Assembly (NCBI RefSeq): GCF_027451485.1 | Contig: NZ_DAIDJE010000208.1 | Location: 62,001 to 126,000 of the forward strand | DNA: 64,000 nucleotides | Direction of reading: 5' to 3' | Origin: Bradyrhizobium sp. | GTDB taxonomy: Bacteria > Pseudomonadota > Alphaproteobacteria > Rhizobiales > Xanthobacteraceae | Part shown: piece by piece, positions 27,968-37,541 of the stretch | How positions within the stretch are numbered: position 1 is the first letter of the stretch | Layout: each line of letters starts with the position of its first letter | The notes under the pieces: model-generated | Told to the model about the DNA's origin: nothing | The model's database searches: none | What the model saw: only the letters and a program-made list of their open reading frames with translations | Program-made: the position numbers and the translations under genes

Positions 27968-28704
27968 ACACGCGAACCGGCGATCACGACATCGGCGAAA
28001 AGCGCCCGGGCGATGCGACGCCCCAGGGTCAGCGCGCGTTTTTCGGCCGCCGCAAGGGCCACAAACTGCGTGCCCATCAGGCTGACCTCGTCGCGCATCT
28101 GCTGCCGAAGCTGTCGCTCAACATTGCTGATGCGCCGGTCACCGACCTGAACGCGCTGTTCGACGCACCGGTCGATCATGTCCGGCTCGAGATCGGCTTC
28201 GGCGGTGGCGAGCATCTGATCGCCGAGGCGCGCGCCTTTCCGAATGCCGGCTTCATCGGCTGCGAGCCCTATGTCAACGGCATGGCCAAGATCCTGACAT
28301 TGATCGAGACAAACGGCATCGGGAATGTCCGGCTGTTCGCCGGTGATGCCGCGGAGCTGCTGGCCTGGCTGCCGGCATGCTCGCTGGCACGGATCGATTT
28401 GATCCACCCGGATCCATGGCCAAAACGGCGCCACTGGAAACGGCGCTTCGTGCAGGATGCGACCATATCGGCGATGGCGCGCGCGTTGAAGCCGGGCGGA
28501 GAGTTTCGCTTTGTCAGCGACATCGATGACTACTCTGCCTGGACGCTGAGGCATTTTGCGCACGCGCCGGATTTTGTGTGGACGGCGGAGCGAGCATCCG
28601 ATTGGTGCGTGCCGTGGCCCGGCTACACGATGACCCGCTATGGCCGCAAGGCGACGCGGGAAGGCCGCGCCGCCACGTATCTGACTTTTAAGAAGATCGA
28701 CTAA
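27964..28704 (+). CDS. trmB: tRNA (guanine(46)-N7)-methyltransferase
   Basis: SAM-dependent methyltransferase that makes m7G46 in tRNA variable loops. The N-terminal extension (about 55 residues) is basic. The SAM site is LEIGFGGGEHLIAEA, and the TrmB signature is HPDPWPKRRHWKRRF. At 246 residues it is of normal length. It overlaps the M20 peptidase gene by four bases and is convergent with the DUF2336 gene. Confidence 0.94.
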   Translation: MNTRTGDHDIGEKRPGDATPQGQRAFFGRRKGHKLRAHQADLVAHLLPKLSLNIADAPVTDLNALFDAPVDHVRLEIGFGGGEHLIAEARAFPNAGFIGCEPYVNGMAKILTLIETNGIGNVRLFAGDAAELLAWLPACSLARIDLIHPDPWPKRRHWKRRFVQDATISAMARALKPGGEFRFVSDIDDYSAWTLRHFAHAPDFVWTAERASDWCVPWPGYTMTRYGRKATREGRAATYLTFKKID

Positions 28705-28719
28705 TTTAGCCACGCTGGA

Positions 28720-29802
28720 TCACGCCGTCTCGCGCGCCCGCCAGAAACTGACGACCCGCTCAGCGGTGGAGGGCGCGAGCCGCATGAAGTTCATCCTGAT
28801 ATTGTCGATATCCGCCGCGGCCGGTATCCGCGCGGGCCCGAGCCGCAGCAGAACCAGCGCACGCACGGTCGGCCAATCGAGCCCGATCGATTTGGCGATG
28901 ATCAGGATAGGATCGTGACGATCACCGGCCATCAACCGGTCAACGGCGGCGATCGGAACACCTGACATCGCCGATAAAGCGGCGACCGTCTCCGCGTATT
29001 TGAAGCCCTTGGCAAATCCGAGCAACGCGTCCTGGTCCAGATCGCCGGCGCGATACAACGAGAGAATCGTGCGTTGCGCCGGCACGAAGTCGCGCTGCTT
29101 TTCGGGCTGGTCCGCCTTGCCGGAAATCTCGCCCATCGCTTTTGCGACGGCAGCCTGCCGGGTGGGCTCGGCAATGTCGAACAGGCGCCGCCGCAAGACG
29201 TCGACCGATCCCGACAAAAGCTCCTTCAACAGTCGGTCAGGGAGATCCCTGCGCTGGCCGACCGTGAGCGTCAGCATGCCATCCTTGGCGGCGCGTTTGA
29301 CCAGCGCGGAGTAGCCGATCGCCGAAAATCTCGCCCCTGCATTGGCGGCCGCCCGGCGGATGACATCGCGCTCGCCGCGTTGAACCATCACGTCGGTCAG
29401 GCCAGGCGAAAGTGTCGCGCGCTCCGTCATTGCGAGCAGATGATCCTGCCCCTTTGCGCGCGCAATCTCGACCAGCGTCCGCTCCTCGAGCACAGGCGAC
29501 CGGCGCAGCACCGGGCCTGCCACCGATATGTTGTCTTCGCGCGCGAGCTGGCCGATCAGCGTCGGCGGCGCGTTGACAAGTGCTGCGATACGCTCGGCAA
29601 TAGCCGCGCGAGCCGAGATCTCGGTTTGCGGAACAATGCCGGTCAGGATGTGATCGAACAATTCAATATGGCCGGGCTGAAAGCTGACCGCCCGCTGCAC
29701 GAACAGCTCGGCGATGCCGCGGCTCACTTTGGCGAGGCGCTGTGGATCGCCGCGCCTGACGATTTCTTCGATGTCCGGTAACAGCGACGTGACGACGGTC
29801 AT
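28720..29802 (-). CDS. DUF2336 domain-containing protein
   Basis: A 360-residue helical protein of the DUF2336 family, found in alphaproteobacteria and of unknown function. The sequence contains HEAT-like helical repeats (segments such as LIGQLAREDNISVAGPVLRR and HLLAMTERATLSPGLTDVM). There is no signal peptide or membrane segment. It is convergent with trmB, and its start lies about 120 bases from the rimP promoter, pointing the other way. Confidence 0.85.
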   Translation of the reverse strand: MTVVTSLLPDIEEIVRRGDPQRLAKVSRGIAELFVQRAVSFQPGHIELFDHILTGIVPQTEISARAAIAERIAALVNAPPTLIGQLAREDNISVAGPVLRRSPVLEERTLVEIARAKGQDHLLAMTERATLSPGLTDVMVQRGERDVIRRAAANAGARFSAIGYSALVKRAAKDGMLTLTVGQRRDLPDRLLKELLSGSVDVLRRRLFDIAEPTRQAAVAKAMGEISGKADQPEKQRDFVPAQRTILSLYRAGDLDQDALLGFAKGFKYAETVAALSAMSGVPIAAVDRLMAGDRHDPILIIAKSIGLDWPTVRALVLLRLGPARIPAAADIDNIRMNFMRLAPSTAERVVSFWRARETA

Positions 29803-29924
29803 GGACTACACGTAAACCGTTGGGACGCTAGCCGGCGGCAATCTAGGTTGGCATGGTGAAAGAAGCGTTAGGTTTGCCGTGGGCCGGCGTCCGCGAAATT
29901 AGCGCCTCCGGCGTCTTGCGGGCC

Positions 29925-29953
29925 TTGTCGGACCCGCGAAAAAAAGCTATATT
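29925..29953 (+). promoter_or_regulatory. Sigma-70-type promoter of the rimP-nusA-infB operon
   Basis: TTGTCG (29925-29930), a 17-base spacer and TATATT (29948-29953). Transcription would start near 29960, about 105 bases before rimP. The position and perfect spacing make this the best promoter candidate for the operon. Confidence 0.65.
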
Positions 29954-29991
29954 TCAATCCAACTTACATTTTCTCTACGATCGCGTAGTGA

Positions 29992-30021
29992 GAGTGGGCC
30001 CTGCGGGACCCGCTCTTTTTT
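29992..30021 (+). terminator. Intrinsic terminator in the rimP leader (probable attenuator)
   Basis: GAGTGGGCCC and GGGACCCGCTC form a tight hairpin (29992-30015; one G-U pair), followed directly by six T (30016-30021). It lies between the predicted promoter and rimP ATG 30064, so it would stop transcription early unless bypassed. A smaller hairpin, CTACG-ATCG-CGTAG (29975-29988), precedes it. Control of the nusA operon by read-through is known in other bacteria; here it is an inference. Confidence 0.8.
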
Positions 30022-30063
30022 ATTACCTGAAAGGGCTTGGCCTGTTGAGGCCCGGAACCTGAC

Positions 30064-30858
30064 ATGGACGCGAGCAGCATCGACGCAAGACGCCCGAAGA
30101 CCCCTTTGACCCCTGATATGATAGACCCAACGCCTGGTTCCCTTGAGACCGACCTGCTCGATGAGCCCCGGCTCGTCGTCGAGCCGGGCGTGGCGGCGCG
30201 CGTATCGGCGGTCGCTGCGCCAGTCTTGCACGGCATGGGGTACCGCCTGGTCCGGATCAAGATTTCCGGAGAGGCTGGCTGCACCGTACAGATCATGGCT
30301 GAGCGACCAGACGGTTCCATGCAGATCGAGGATTGCGAGGCGATCTCGCGAGCACTGTCGCCGGTGCTCGACATCGCGGACCCGATCGACCGCGCCTATC
30401 GGCTGGAGATTTCTTCGCCCGGCATCGATCGTCCCCTGGTGCGCCGCTCGGACTTCGAACGCTTTACCGGCCACCTTGCGAAGGTCGAGATGGCGCTTGC
30501 CCATCAGGGACGCAAGCGCTTCCGCGGAACGCTCGCCGGCGTCGAGGGCGGCGCGGTGCGGCTGCACCGGGATGATGCCAGAGCCGGTGAGGACGCGGAC
30601 GTGTGGCTGACGATGGAAGATATCGCAGAAGCGCGGCTTGTTCTCACCGACGAACTGGTCGCGGAATCCATGCGGCGCGGCAAGGCTGCCGAACGCGAAT
30701 TGAAGCGCAGCCTCGGTCTCGAGCCGCCGGGGGCGCCACACGCCAACATTCACACGCCGAAGCGGGCGAAGAAGCCATTTCCGAAGAACACCAAACAACA
30801 TCGCTTGGCCGCCGAACGCGCGCGCCGGGGCGACATCGATCCCGAAAGAGGAGACTGA
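30064..30858 (+). CDS. rimP: Ribosome maturation factor RimP
   Basis: Assists 30S assembly. The protein has 264 residues, longer than the roughly 150 of E. coli because of an N-terminal extension (about 45 residues) and a basic C-terminal tail (KRAKKPFPKNTKQHR). The core shows ISGEAGCTVQIMAERPDG and the motif YRLEISSPGIDRPL. The gene is followed by nusA after three bases, the classic order. The weak ribosome site (CCCGGAAC) lies just after a small GGCC stem-loop. Confidence 0.93.
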   Translation: MDASSIDARRPKTPLTPDMIDPTPGSLETDLLDEPRLVVEPGVAARVSAVAAPVLHGMGYRLVRIKISGEAGCTVQIMAERPDGSMQIEDCEAISRALSPVLDIADPIDRAYRLEISSPGIDRPLVRRSDFERFTGHLAKVEMALAHQGRKRFRGTLAGVEGGAVRLHRDDARAGEDADVWLTMEDIAEARLVLTDELVAESMRRGKAAERELKRSLGLEPPGAPHANIHTPKRAKKPFPKNTKQHRLAAERARRGDIDPERGD

Positions 30859-30861
30859 GCC

Positions 30862-32472
30862 ATGGCCGTCAGCGCCAACAAGCTTGAACTGCTGCAAATC
30901 GCCGATGCAGTTGCGCGCGAGAAATCGATCGATCGCGGCATCGTGATCGCGGCAATGGAAGACGCCATCGCGAAAGCAGCCCGCGCCCGCTACGGCAGCG
31001 AGACCGACGTCCACGCCGAGATCGACGCCAAGAAGGGCGAACTGCGGCTGTCCCGCCACATGCTGGTGGTCGAGCATGTTGAAAACTCCGCCAACCAGAT
31101 CTCGCTGGAAGACGCGCGCCGCGCCAATCCCGGCGCGCAGATCGGCGACACCATCGCCGACACGCTGCCGCCCCTGGAATACGGCCGTATCGCCGCCCAA
31201 TCGGCCAAGCAGGTAATTGTGCAGAAGGTGCGCGAGGCCGAGCGCGACCGGCAATATCAGGAATTCAAGGACCGCATCGGCGATATCGTCAACGGCATCG
31301 TCAAGCGTGTCGAATATGGCAGCGTGATCGTCGATCTCGGCCGGGGCGAGGCCATCATCCGGCGGGACGAAATGCTGCCGCGCGAGGTGTTCCGCAACGG
31401 CGACCGCGTCCGCGCCTATATCTTCGACGTGCGGCGCGAAACCCGCGGGCCGCAAATCTTCCTGTCCCGGACCCATCCGCAGTTTATGGCCAAGCTGTTC
31501 GCGCAGGAAGTGCCGGAAATCTATGACGGCATCGTCGAGATCAAGGCAGTTGCCCGTGACCCCGGCTCGCGCGCGAAAATCGGCGTGATCTCGCGGGATT
31601 CGTCGGTCGATCCGGTCGGCGCCTGCGTCGGCATGCGCGGCTCGCGCGTGCAGGCGGTCGTCAACGAGCTGCAGGGCGAGAAGATCGACATCATCCCCTG
31701 GTCGCCGGATATCGCGACCTTCGTGGTCAACGCGCTGGCGCCGGCCGAAGTCTCCAAGGTCGTGATCGACGAAGACCGCGAGCGCATCGAGGTCGTGGTG
31801 CCCGATACCAACAACCAGTTGTCGCTCGCCATTGGCCGCCGTGGCCAGAACGTGCGGCTGGCCTCGCAATTGACGGGCTGGGACATCGACATCCTGACCG
31901 AGCAGGAGGAATCGGAGCGCCGTCAGGCTGATTTCGAAAACTCCACCCGCGTCTTCATGGAAGCGCTCAATGTCGACGAAGTGGTCGGCCAGCTGCTCGC
32001 CTCCGAAGGCTTCACCTCGGTTGAGGAACTGGCGATGGTCGACGTCCGGGAGCTGGCCGGTATCGAGGGCTTTGACGACGAAACCGCCAACGAGTTGCAG
32101 AACCGCGCCAAGGAATATCTGGAGCGGCTCGAGAGCGAACTCGAAAACAAGCGGAAGGAGCTTGGCGTTTCCGACGATCTGAAGAAGGTGCCGGGCGTCA
32201 CCTCGAAGATGCTGGTGAAATTCGGCGAAAACGACATCAAGAGCGTCGAGGACCTCGCGGGCTGCGCGACCGACGACCTCGTCGGCTGGACCGAGCGCAA
32301 GGAAGGCGCCGAGCCGGTCAAGCATCCTGGCGCCCTCGACGGCATCGAGATTTCCCGCGATGACGCCGAGCACCTGATCATGCAGGCGCGCGTGCTCGCC
32401 GGCTGGATTAGCGAGGCCGACCTGGAGAAGAAGACCGAGGAGGCAACCGCCTCCGAAGCTCAGCCGGCCTGA
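30862..32472 (+). CDS. nusA: Transcription termination/antitermination factor NusA
   Basis: RNA polymerase-associated elongation factor of 536 residues. In order: N-terminal RNAP-binding domain (1-130), S1 domain (about 135-200, VKRVEYGSVIVDLGRGEAII), two KH domains (about 230-345, including ACVGMRGSRVQAVVNELQGE and AIGRRGQNVRLASQL), then C-terminal helix-hairpin-helix acidic repeats. It is encoded immediately downstream of rimP with a GGAG site. It may itself act on the attenuator ahead of rimP. Confidence 0.97.
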   Translation: MAVSANKLELLQIADAVAREKSIDRGIVIAAMEDAIAKAARARYGSETDVHAEIDAKKGELRLSRHMLVVEHVENSANQISLEDARRANPGAQIGDTIADTLPPLEYGRIAAQSAKQVIVQKVREAERDRQYQEFKDRIGDIVNGIVKRVEYGSVIVDLGRGEAIIRRDEMLPREVFRNGDRVRAYIFDVRRETRGPQIFLSRTHPQFMAKLFAQEVPEIYDGIVEIKAVARDPGSRAKIGVISRDSSVDPVGACVGMRGSRVQAVVNELQGEKIDIIPWSPDIATFVVNALAPAEVSKVVIDEDRERIEVVVPDTNNQLSLAIGRRGQNVRLASQLTGWDIDILTEQEESERRQADFENSTRVFMEALNVDEVVGQLLASEGFTSVEELAMVDVRELAGIEGFDDETANELQNRAKEYLERLESELENKRKELGVSDDLKKVPGVTSKMLVKFGENDIKSVEDLAGCATDDLVGWTERKEGAEPVKHPGALDGIEISRDDAEHLIMQARVLAGWISEADLEKKTEEATASEAQPA

Positions 32473-32494
32473 CGTTGGGAGCCATGTCGCCCGC

Positions 32495-33208
32495 ATGCTC
32501 GCCGCCATCGATCCGGAACTCGACCATGGACCGCGGACTCACAAGTCCGCGACCTTGCGGATGTGCGCGGTCAGCCGGGATGTGCGGCCGATCGATGAAC
32601 TGATCCGTTTTGTGGTCGCCCCGTCCGGCGAGGTGATCCCCGATCTCAAGCGCAGGCTTCCGGGGCGCGGCCTGTGGGTTTCCGCGTCCCGCTCAGCCGT
32701 TGCAGAAGCGGTGCGGCGTCACCATTTTACGAGAGGATTCAAGCGCCAAGTCCGTGTGGCGGCGACGCTTGCTGACGATACCGAGCGGCTGCTGGCGCGG
32801 TCTGCCGTCGAGGCTCTCGCTATGGCAGCCAAGGCGGGACAGGTCGTTTCCGGTTTCGCGAAGGTCGCCGAGGCACTCGATCGGCAACGTCAGAACCCGG
32901 TCCGGGCCTTGGTCCACGCCAGCGACGGGGCCACGGACGGAGTCCGCAAATTGGACGCCCTCGTCCGACAAAACCGCATGGGTGACGGCAGTCAGGCCGA
33001 AATTCTCATAGTTAATGTGCTCACTTCCGAGCAATTGGATTTGGCACTAGGGCGGTCAAATGTGATACATGCTGCCCTGCTCGCAGGCCCGGCGAGCGAC
33101 ACGTTCCTGTCACGTAGCCAGTTGCTGGTCCGATACCGGATGGCGGACGACGACAGATCCGCGGCCAAGAATTCGCCCATCAAGACCGTGCAGACGACGC
33201 ACGACTAG
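32495..33208 (+). CDS. YlxR-L7Ae fusion RNA-binding protein
   Basis: A 237-residue protein joining an N-terminal YlxR (DUF448) domain, with the signature RMCAVSRDVRPIDELIRFV and PGRGLWVS, to an L7Ae/L30e-like domain (about residues 110-215). The C-terminal 20 residues are tail-like. It lies between nusA and infB, as YlxR does widely. YlxR proteins bind RNA and have been linked to RNase P in other bacteria. The start at 32495 is 22 bases after the nusA stop. Confidence 0.88.
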   Translation: MLAAIDPELDHGPRTHKSATLRMCAVSRDVRPIDELIRFVVAPSGEVIPDLKRRLPGRGLWVSASRSAVAEAVRRHHFTRGFKRQVRVAATLADDTERLLARSAVEALAMAAKAGQVVSGFAKVAEALDRQRQNPVRALVHASDGATDGVRKLDALVRQNRMGDGSQAEILIVNVLTSEQLDLALGRSNVIHAALLAGPASDTFLSRSQLLVRYRMADDDRSAAKNSPIKTVQTTHD

Positions 33209-33227
33209 ACAGGATTAGGACTGCTGA

Positions 33228-35867
33228 ATGGTTGATACCAAAACGCCTGGCGACAAGACGCTCAGTGTGCCGACCAAGACCCTGACGCTCAAACCGCGGG
33301 TCGAGACCGGAACCGTGCGCCAGAGCTTCAGCCACGGCCGCACCAAACAGGTCGTGGTGGAAAAGCGCGGCAAGCGCCGCGTCGGGGGTGAAGCCCCCGC
33401 CGCCGAAACGCATGCGACCGAACCGGTTGCTGCCAAGGCTGCGACCCCGGCGCCGACCGCCCGTTCCGCTCCGCCGCCCGCCGCAGCGCGCGGCAACTCG
33501 GGGGTGGTGCTGCGCACCCTCACCGAGGACGAACGCTCCGCGCGCGCGAGCGCGTTGGCGGACGCCAGGCTGCGCGACGTCGAGGAACGGCGGATTGCCG
33601 AAGAAGAGGCCCAGCGACGCGCCAGCCGGGAGAGCATCGAACGGGCCGAGCGCGAAGCGGCCGAAGCTCGGCGCAAGGCCGAGGAAGAGCGTCATCGCCA
33701 GGACGAAGAGTCCAAGCGCAAGGCCGAACTCGAAGCCAAGAAGCGTTTCGGCGAAGCCGAAGCCCGCCCTGCTGCGGCGGCACCGGCCCGTCCGGCAGCG
33801 CCGGGCGCCCGCAGCACGTCACCCGCCGCCCGCCCGGCAATTCCGGTGGCCCGTGCGCCCGGCATTGCCGCCGATGCTTCCGACGAGGATGAAGGCCCGC
33901 GCCAGATCAGGCGCGGCCCTGGTGCCGGCCGTCCCGCACCAGCTCCGAAAGCCAACAAGGCCGCTCCGCCCAAGCAGCGCGGCCGGCTGACCCTGGTCAC
34001 CGCCCTTAACGCCGACGACGTACGCGAGCGCTCGATCGCCTCGTTCCGCCGCCGCACGCAGCGTCTCAAAGGCCACCAAACAGCCGAGCCGAAAGAAAAG
34101 CTTGTTCGCGAGGTGACGATCCCGGAAGCCATTACCATCCAGGAACTCGCTAACCGCATGTCGGAGCGGGCCGTTGACGTCATCCGCCTGCTGATGAAGC
34201 AGGGCGCGATGCACAAGATCACGGACGTGATCGACGCCGATACCGCACAGCTGATCGCGGAGGAATTGGGCCACACCGTCAAGCGCGTCGCAGCTTCCGA
34301 TGTCGAGGAAGGCCTGTTCGACGTCGTCGACGATTCCACCGATACCGAACCGCGCTCGCCTGTCGTCACCGTGATGGGCCATGTCGACCACGGCAAGACT
34401 TCGCTTCTCGACGCGCTGCGCCACGCCAATGTCGTGTCCGGCGAAGCGGGCGGCATTACCCAGCATATCGGCGCCTATCAGGTGACCTCTCCGGAAAGCG
34501 GCAAGAAGATCACCTTCATCGATACGCCCGGCCACGCCGCGTTCACCGCGATGCGCGCCCGCGGCGCGAAGGTGACCGACATCGTCGTGCTGGTGGTCGC
34601 TGCCGATGACGGCGTGATGCCGCAGACGGTGGAAGCGATCAATCACGCCAAGGCGGCGAAGGTGCCGATGATCGTCGCCATCAATAAGATCGACAAGCCG
34701 GACGCCAGACCCGAGCGCGTGCGCACCGAACTGTTGCAGCACGAGGTTCAGGTCGAATCGCTCGGCGGCGATGTCGTCGACGTCGAGGTCTCGGCCAAGA
34801 ACAAGACCAATCTCGACCGGCTGCTCGAGATGATCGCCTTGCAGGCGGAGATCCTCGACCTCAAGACCAATTCTGCGCGGCCGGCGGAGGGTACCGTGAT
34901 CGAAGCCAAGCTCGACCGCGGCCGCGGCCCGGTCGCGACCGTGCTGGTACAGCGCGGCACCCTGCGCGTCGGCGATATCATCGTGGCCGGCGCCGAAATG
35001 GGCCGCGTACGCGCGCTGATTTCCGATCAGGGCGACACCGTCGAGGAAGCCGGGCCGTCGGTTCCTGTCGAGGTGCTCGGCTTTAATGGCCCGCCGGAGG
35101 CTGGCGACCGTCTCGCCGTTGTGGAGAACGAAGCGAGAGCCCGCCAGATCACGAGCTATCGCGCCCACCAGAAGCGGGAGAACGCCGCGGCCTCGGTTTC
35201 AGGCATGCGCGGTTCGCTCGAACAGATGATGTCGCAGCTGAAGACATCCGGCCGCAAGGAATTCCCGCTGGTCGTCAAGGCCGACGTTCAGGGCTCGCTG
35301 GAAGCGATCCTCGGCTCACTGGAGAAGCTCGGCACCGACGAAGTCGCCGCTCGCATCCTGCATGCCGGCGTCGGCGGCATCTCGGAATCCGACGTGACGC
35401 TGGCGGAAGGCTTCAACGCCGCGATCATCGGCTTCTCCGTCCGCGCCAACAAGGAGGCGGCGGCCGCCGCCAAGCGCAACGGCATCGAGATTCGCTACTA
35501 CAACATCATCTACGACCTCGTGGATGACGTGAAGAAGGCGATGAGCGGTCTGCTCGCACCGACGCTGCGCGAAACCATGCTCGGCAATGCCCAGATCCTG
35601 GAAGTGTTCAACATCTCCAAGGTCGGCAAGGTTGCGGGCTGTCGCGTCACCGACGGCACCGTGGAACGCGGCGCAAATGTCCGCCTGATTCGTGACAACG
35701 TCGTCGTGCATGAAGGCAAGCTGTCGACGCTGAAGCGCTTCAAGGACGAAGTGAAGGAAGTGCAGTCGGGTCAGGAATGCGGCATGGCGTTCGAGAACTA
35801 CGGCGACATGCGGGTCGGCGACGTCATCGAGTGCTATCGTGTCGAAACGATCCAGCGCAGCCTGTAA
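33228..35867 (+). CDS. infB: Translation initiation factor IF-2
   Basis: GTPase that places fMet-tRNA on the 30S subunit. It has 879 residues. The long N-terminal region (1-270) is rich in Ala, Arg and Glu, with a coiled-coil stretch around 100-180 and an Ala-Pro-rich linker. The G domain follows, with G1 GHVDHGKTSLLDAL, G3 DTPGHAAF and G4 NKIDKP. Domains II to IV complete the protein. The gene starts 19 bases after the ylxR-like gene. Confidence 0.97.
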   Translation: MVDTKTPGDKTLSVPTKTLTLKPRVETGTVRQSFSHGRTKQVVVEKRGKRRVGGEAPAAETHATEPVAAKAATPAPTARSAPPPAAARGNSGVVLRTLTEDERSARASALADARLRDVEERRIAEEEAQRRASRESIERAEREAAEARRKAEEERHRQDEESKRKAELEAKKRFGEAEARPAAAAPARPAAPGARSTSPAARPAIPVARAPGIAADASDEDEGPRQIRRGPGAGRPAPAPKANKAAPPKQRGRLTLVTALNADDVRERSIASFRRRTQRLKGHQTAEPKEKLVREVTIPEAITIQELANRMSERAVDVIRLLMKQGAMHKITDVIDADTAQLIAEELGHTVKRVAASDVEEGLFDVVDDSTDTEPRSPVVTVMGHVDHGKTSLLDALRHANVVSGEAGGITQHIGAYQVTSPESGKKITFIDTPGHAAFTAMRARGAKVTDIVVLVVAADDGVMPQTVEAINHAKAAKVPMIVAINKIDKPDARPERVRTELLQHEVQVESLGGDVVDVEVSAKNKTNLDRLLEMIALQAEILDLKTNSARPAEGTVIEAKLDRGRGPVATVLVQRGTLRVGDIIVAGAEMGRVRALISDQGDTVEEAGPSVPVEVLGFNGPPEAGDRLAVVENEARARQITSYRAHQKRENAAASVSGMRGSLEQMMSQLKTSGRKEFPLVVKADVQGSLEAILGSLEKLGTDEVAARILHAGVGGISESDVTLAEGFNAAIIGFSVRANKEAAAAAKRNGIEIRYYNIIYDLVDDVKKAMSGLLAPTLRETMLGNAQILEVFNISKVGKVAGCRVTDGTVERGANVRLIRDNVVVHEGKLSTLKRFKDEVKEVQSGQECGMAFENYGDMRVGDVIECYRVETIQRSL

Positions 35868-35919
35868 GTCTGATCCTTACGGCTACGTTACAAGGAAGGT
35901 TGAAATAATCTGACGTCAC

Positions 35920-36000
35920 GCCCGGCTTTATGCCGGGCAGCCACGTCGCAAGGAATTCAGCAGCAAGGCAGACGTGGATGGCCGGGACAAGCCCGGCCAT
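35920..36000. repeat. Two palindromic REP-like elements
   Basis: GCCCGGC (35920-35926) pairs with GCCGGGC (35932-35938); ATGGCCGGG (35978-35986) pairs with CCCGGCCAT (35992-36000) around an ACAAG loop. The second carries flanking GACGTGG and GACGAC and fits a CGTCATGGCCGGG-type dispersed repeat I recall from Bradyrhizobium. They lie between infB and rbfA and may act as processing or partial termination sites. Confidence 0.75.
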
Positions 36001-36022
36001 GACGACGTTCCGTTAGGATCCA

Positions 36023-36436
36023 ATGCCCCGCCATCATCACAAGAACTCCGCCGGCGGCGGTTCGCAGCGCCAATTGCGCGTTGGCGAGACGGTACGCCAT
36101 GCGCTCGCCGAGATTCTGGCGCATGGCAACGTCCACGACCCGGATCTCGAAGGCCACATCATCACGGTTCCGGAAGTGAAGATGTCTCCGGATCTCAAGC
36201 TGGCGACCATTTATGTGATGCCGCTTGGCGGCCACGACGCCGATGTCGTTATAGCGGCCCTCAATCGCAACAAGCGCTTCCTGCGCGGCGAAGTGGCTCA
36301 CCGCGTTAACCTGAAATTTGCACCTGAGATTCGATTCCGCATCGACGACCGATTCGACGAAGCGGAACGTATCGAGAAATTACTGCGAACACCTGCGGTG
36401 CAGCGCGATCTCGCACCCGATTCGGATGACGAATGA
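36023..36436 (+). CDS. rbfA: 30S ribosome-binding factor RbfA
   Basis: Small KH-like ribosome assembly factor of 137 residues, acting in late 30S maturation. The motifs RQLRVGETVRHALAEIL and PEVKMSPDLKLATIYVMPLG are typical. The gene overlaps truB by four bases (ATGA) and follows infB after a repeat-bearing 155-base spacer. The C-terminal tail is acidic. Confidence 0.95.
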   Translation: MPRHHHKNSAGGGSQRQLRVGETVRHALAEILAHGNVHDPDLEGHIITVPEVKMSPDLKLATIYVMPLGGHDADVVIAALNRNKRFLRGEVAHRVNLKFAPEIRFRIDDRFDEAERIEKLLRTPAVQRDLAPDSDDE

Positions 36437-37539
36437 TGACTGTGACGACGGCCAACCACTCGATCGAATCGGAAAATGCCGATTCCGCCGCCGCGGAAAA
36501 AAATATTTTTTCAGGTTCCCGCGATGAGGCGCGGCACGTCAATAACGACCCTCGTCAGAAACAATCGAGGCAAAACCAGCCGCGCCGCGACAAGCGCGAC
36601 GTCCACGGCTGGGTCGTGCTCGACAAGCCGATCGGCATGACGTCCACCCACGCGGTCGCCGTGGTCAAACGGCTGTTCTCCGCCAAGCGGGCGGGCCACG
36701 CCGGTACCCTCGATCCGCTGGCCTCCGGCGGTTTGCCGATCGCCCTCGGCGAGGCAACCAAGACCGTGCCGTTCGTGATGGACGGCCGCAAGCGCTATCG
36801 CTTCACCGTCACGTGGGGCGAGGAACGCGATACCGATGACACCGAAGGCCGCATTATCCGGACCAGCGAATTCAGACCCTCGGTTGAGGCGATCGAGGCG
36901 TTGCTCCCGCAGTTCACCGGCCTGATCGAGCAGATCCCGCCGCAATATTCGGCCATCAAGGTCCAAGGCGAACGGGCTTATGACCTGGCGCGGGACGGGG
37001 AAGCGGTCGAATTGAAGCCGCGCCCGGTCGAGATTCACCAATTAACCCTTGTAGAGCAGCCCGATAGCAGCCATTCGGTATTCGAGGCCGAGTGCGGCAA
37101 AGGTACCTATGTGAGGGCACTGGCCCGCGATATCGGGCGAATTCTCGGCTGTTTTGGCCATATCAGCGGGCTCCGGCGGACGCTGGTCGGCCCGTTCGTC
37201 GAGAACGACATGATTCCTCTGGAACAATTGGAGGCTTTGTGCCATAGAGCCGCGTCCGGTGAGGCTAGCCTCGCCGAGGCGCTTTTGCCCGTTGAGACCG
37301 CGCTGGACGACATCCCGGCACTGGCCGTCACTCGGGCGGATGCGGCAAGGCTCCACAGGGGCCAGGCCGTTTTGTTGCGCGGACGGGATGCGCCCAATTG
37401 TAGCGGCACAGTCTATGTCACGGTGGCAGGCCGTCTTCTGGCGCTTGCCGAAATTGGCAATGGCGAACTCATCCCCAAGCGCGTGTTCAACCTGAACGGA
37501 CTGACTGCCAGTCCGGCTCGCAACAACGAAAGTAGCTGA
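36433..37539 (+). CDS. truB: tRNA pseudouridine(55) synthase
   Basis: Makes Psi55 in the T loop of tRNAs. The protein has 368 residues. Residues 1-55 are an extra, charged N-terminal segment containing a poly-A/T codon stretch (near 36500), after which the TruB domain begins at VHGWVVLDKPIGMTSTHAV. The catalytic Asp is in GHAGTLDPLASGGLPIA. rpsO begins three bases after the stop codon. The start overlaps the rbfA stop. Confidence 0.95.
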   Translation: MMTVTTANHSIESENADSAAAEKNIFSGSRDEARHVNNDPRQKQSRQNQPRRDKRDVHGWVVLDKPIGMTSTHAVAVVKRLFSAKRAGHAGTLDPLASGGLPIALGEATKTVPFVMDGRKRYRFTVTWGEERDTDDTEGRIIRTSEFRPSVEAIEALLPQFTGLIEQIPPQYSAIKVQGERAYDLARDGEAVELKPRPVEIHQLTLVEQPDSSHSVFEAECGKGTYVRALARDIGRILGCFGHISGLRRTLVGPFVENDMIPLEQLEALCHRAASGEASLAEALLPVETALDDIPALAVTRADAARLHRGQAVLLRGRDAPNCSGTVYVTVAGRLLALAEIGNGELIPKRVFNLNGLTASPARNNESS

Positions 37540-37541
37540 CG

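Noticed and set aside
29853..30062. 69-codon open frame ahead of rimP
   Set aside because: Spans the promoter and terminator hairpin; no ribosome site at its start. Only a short internal leader peptide remains possible.
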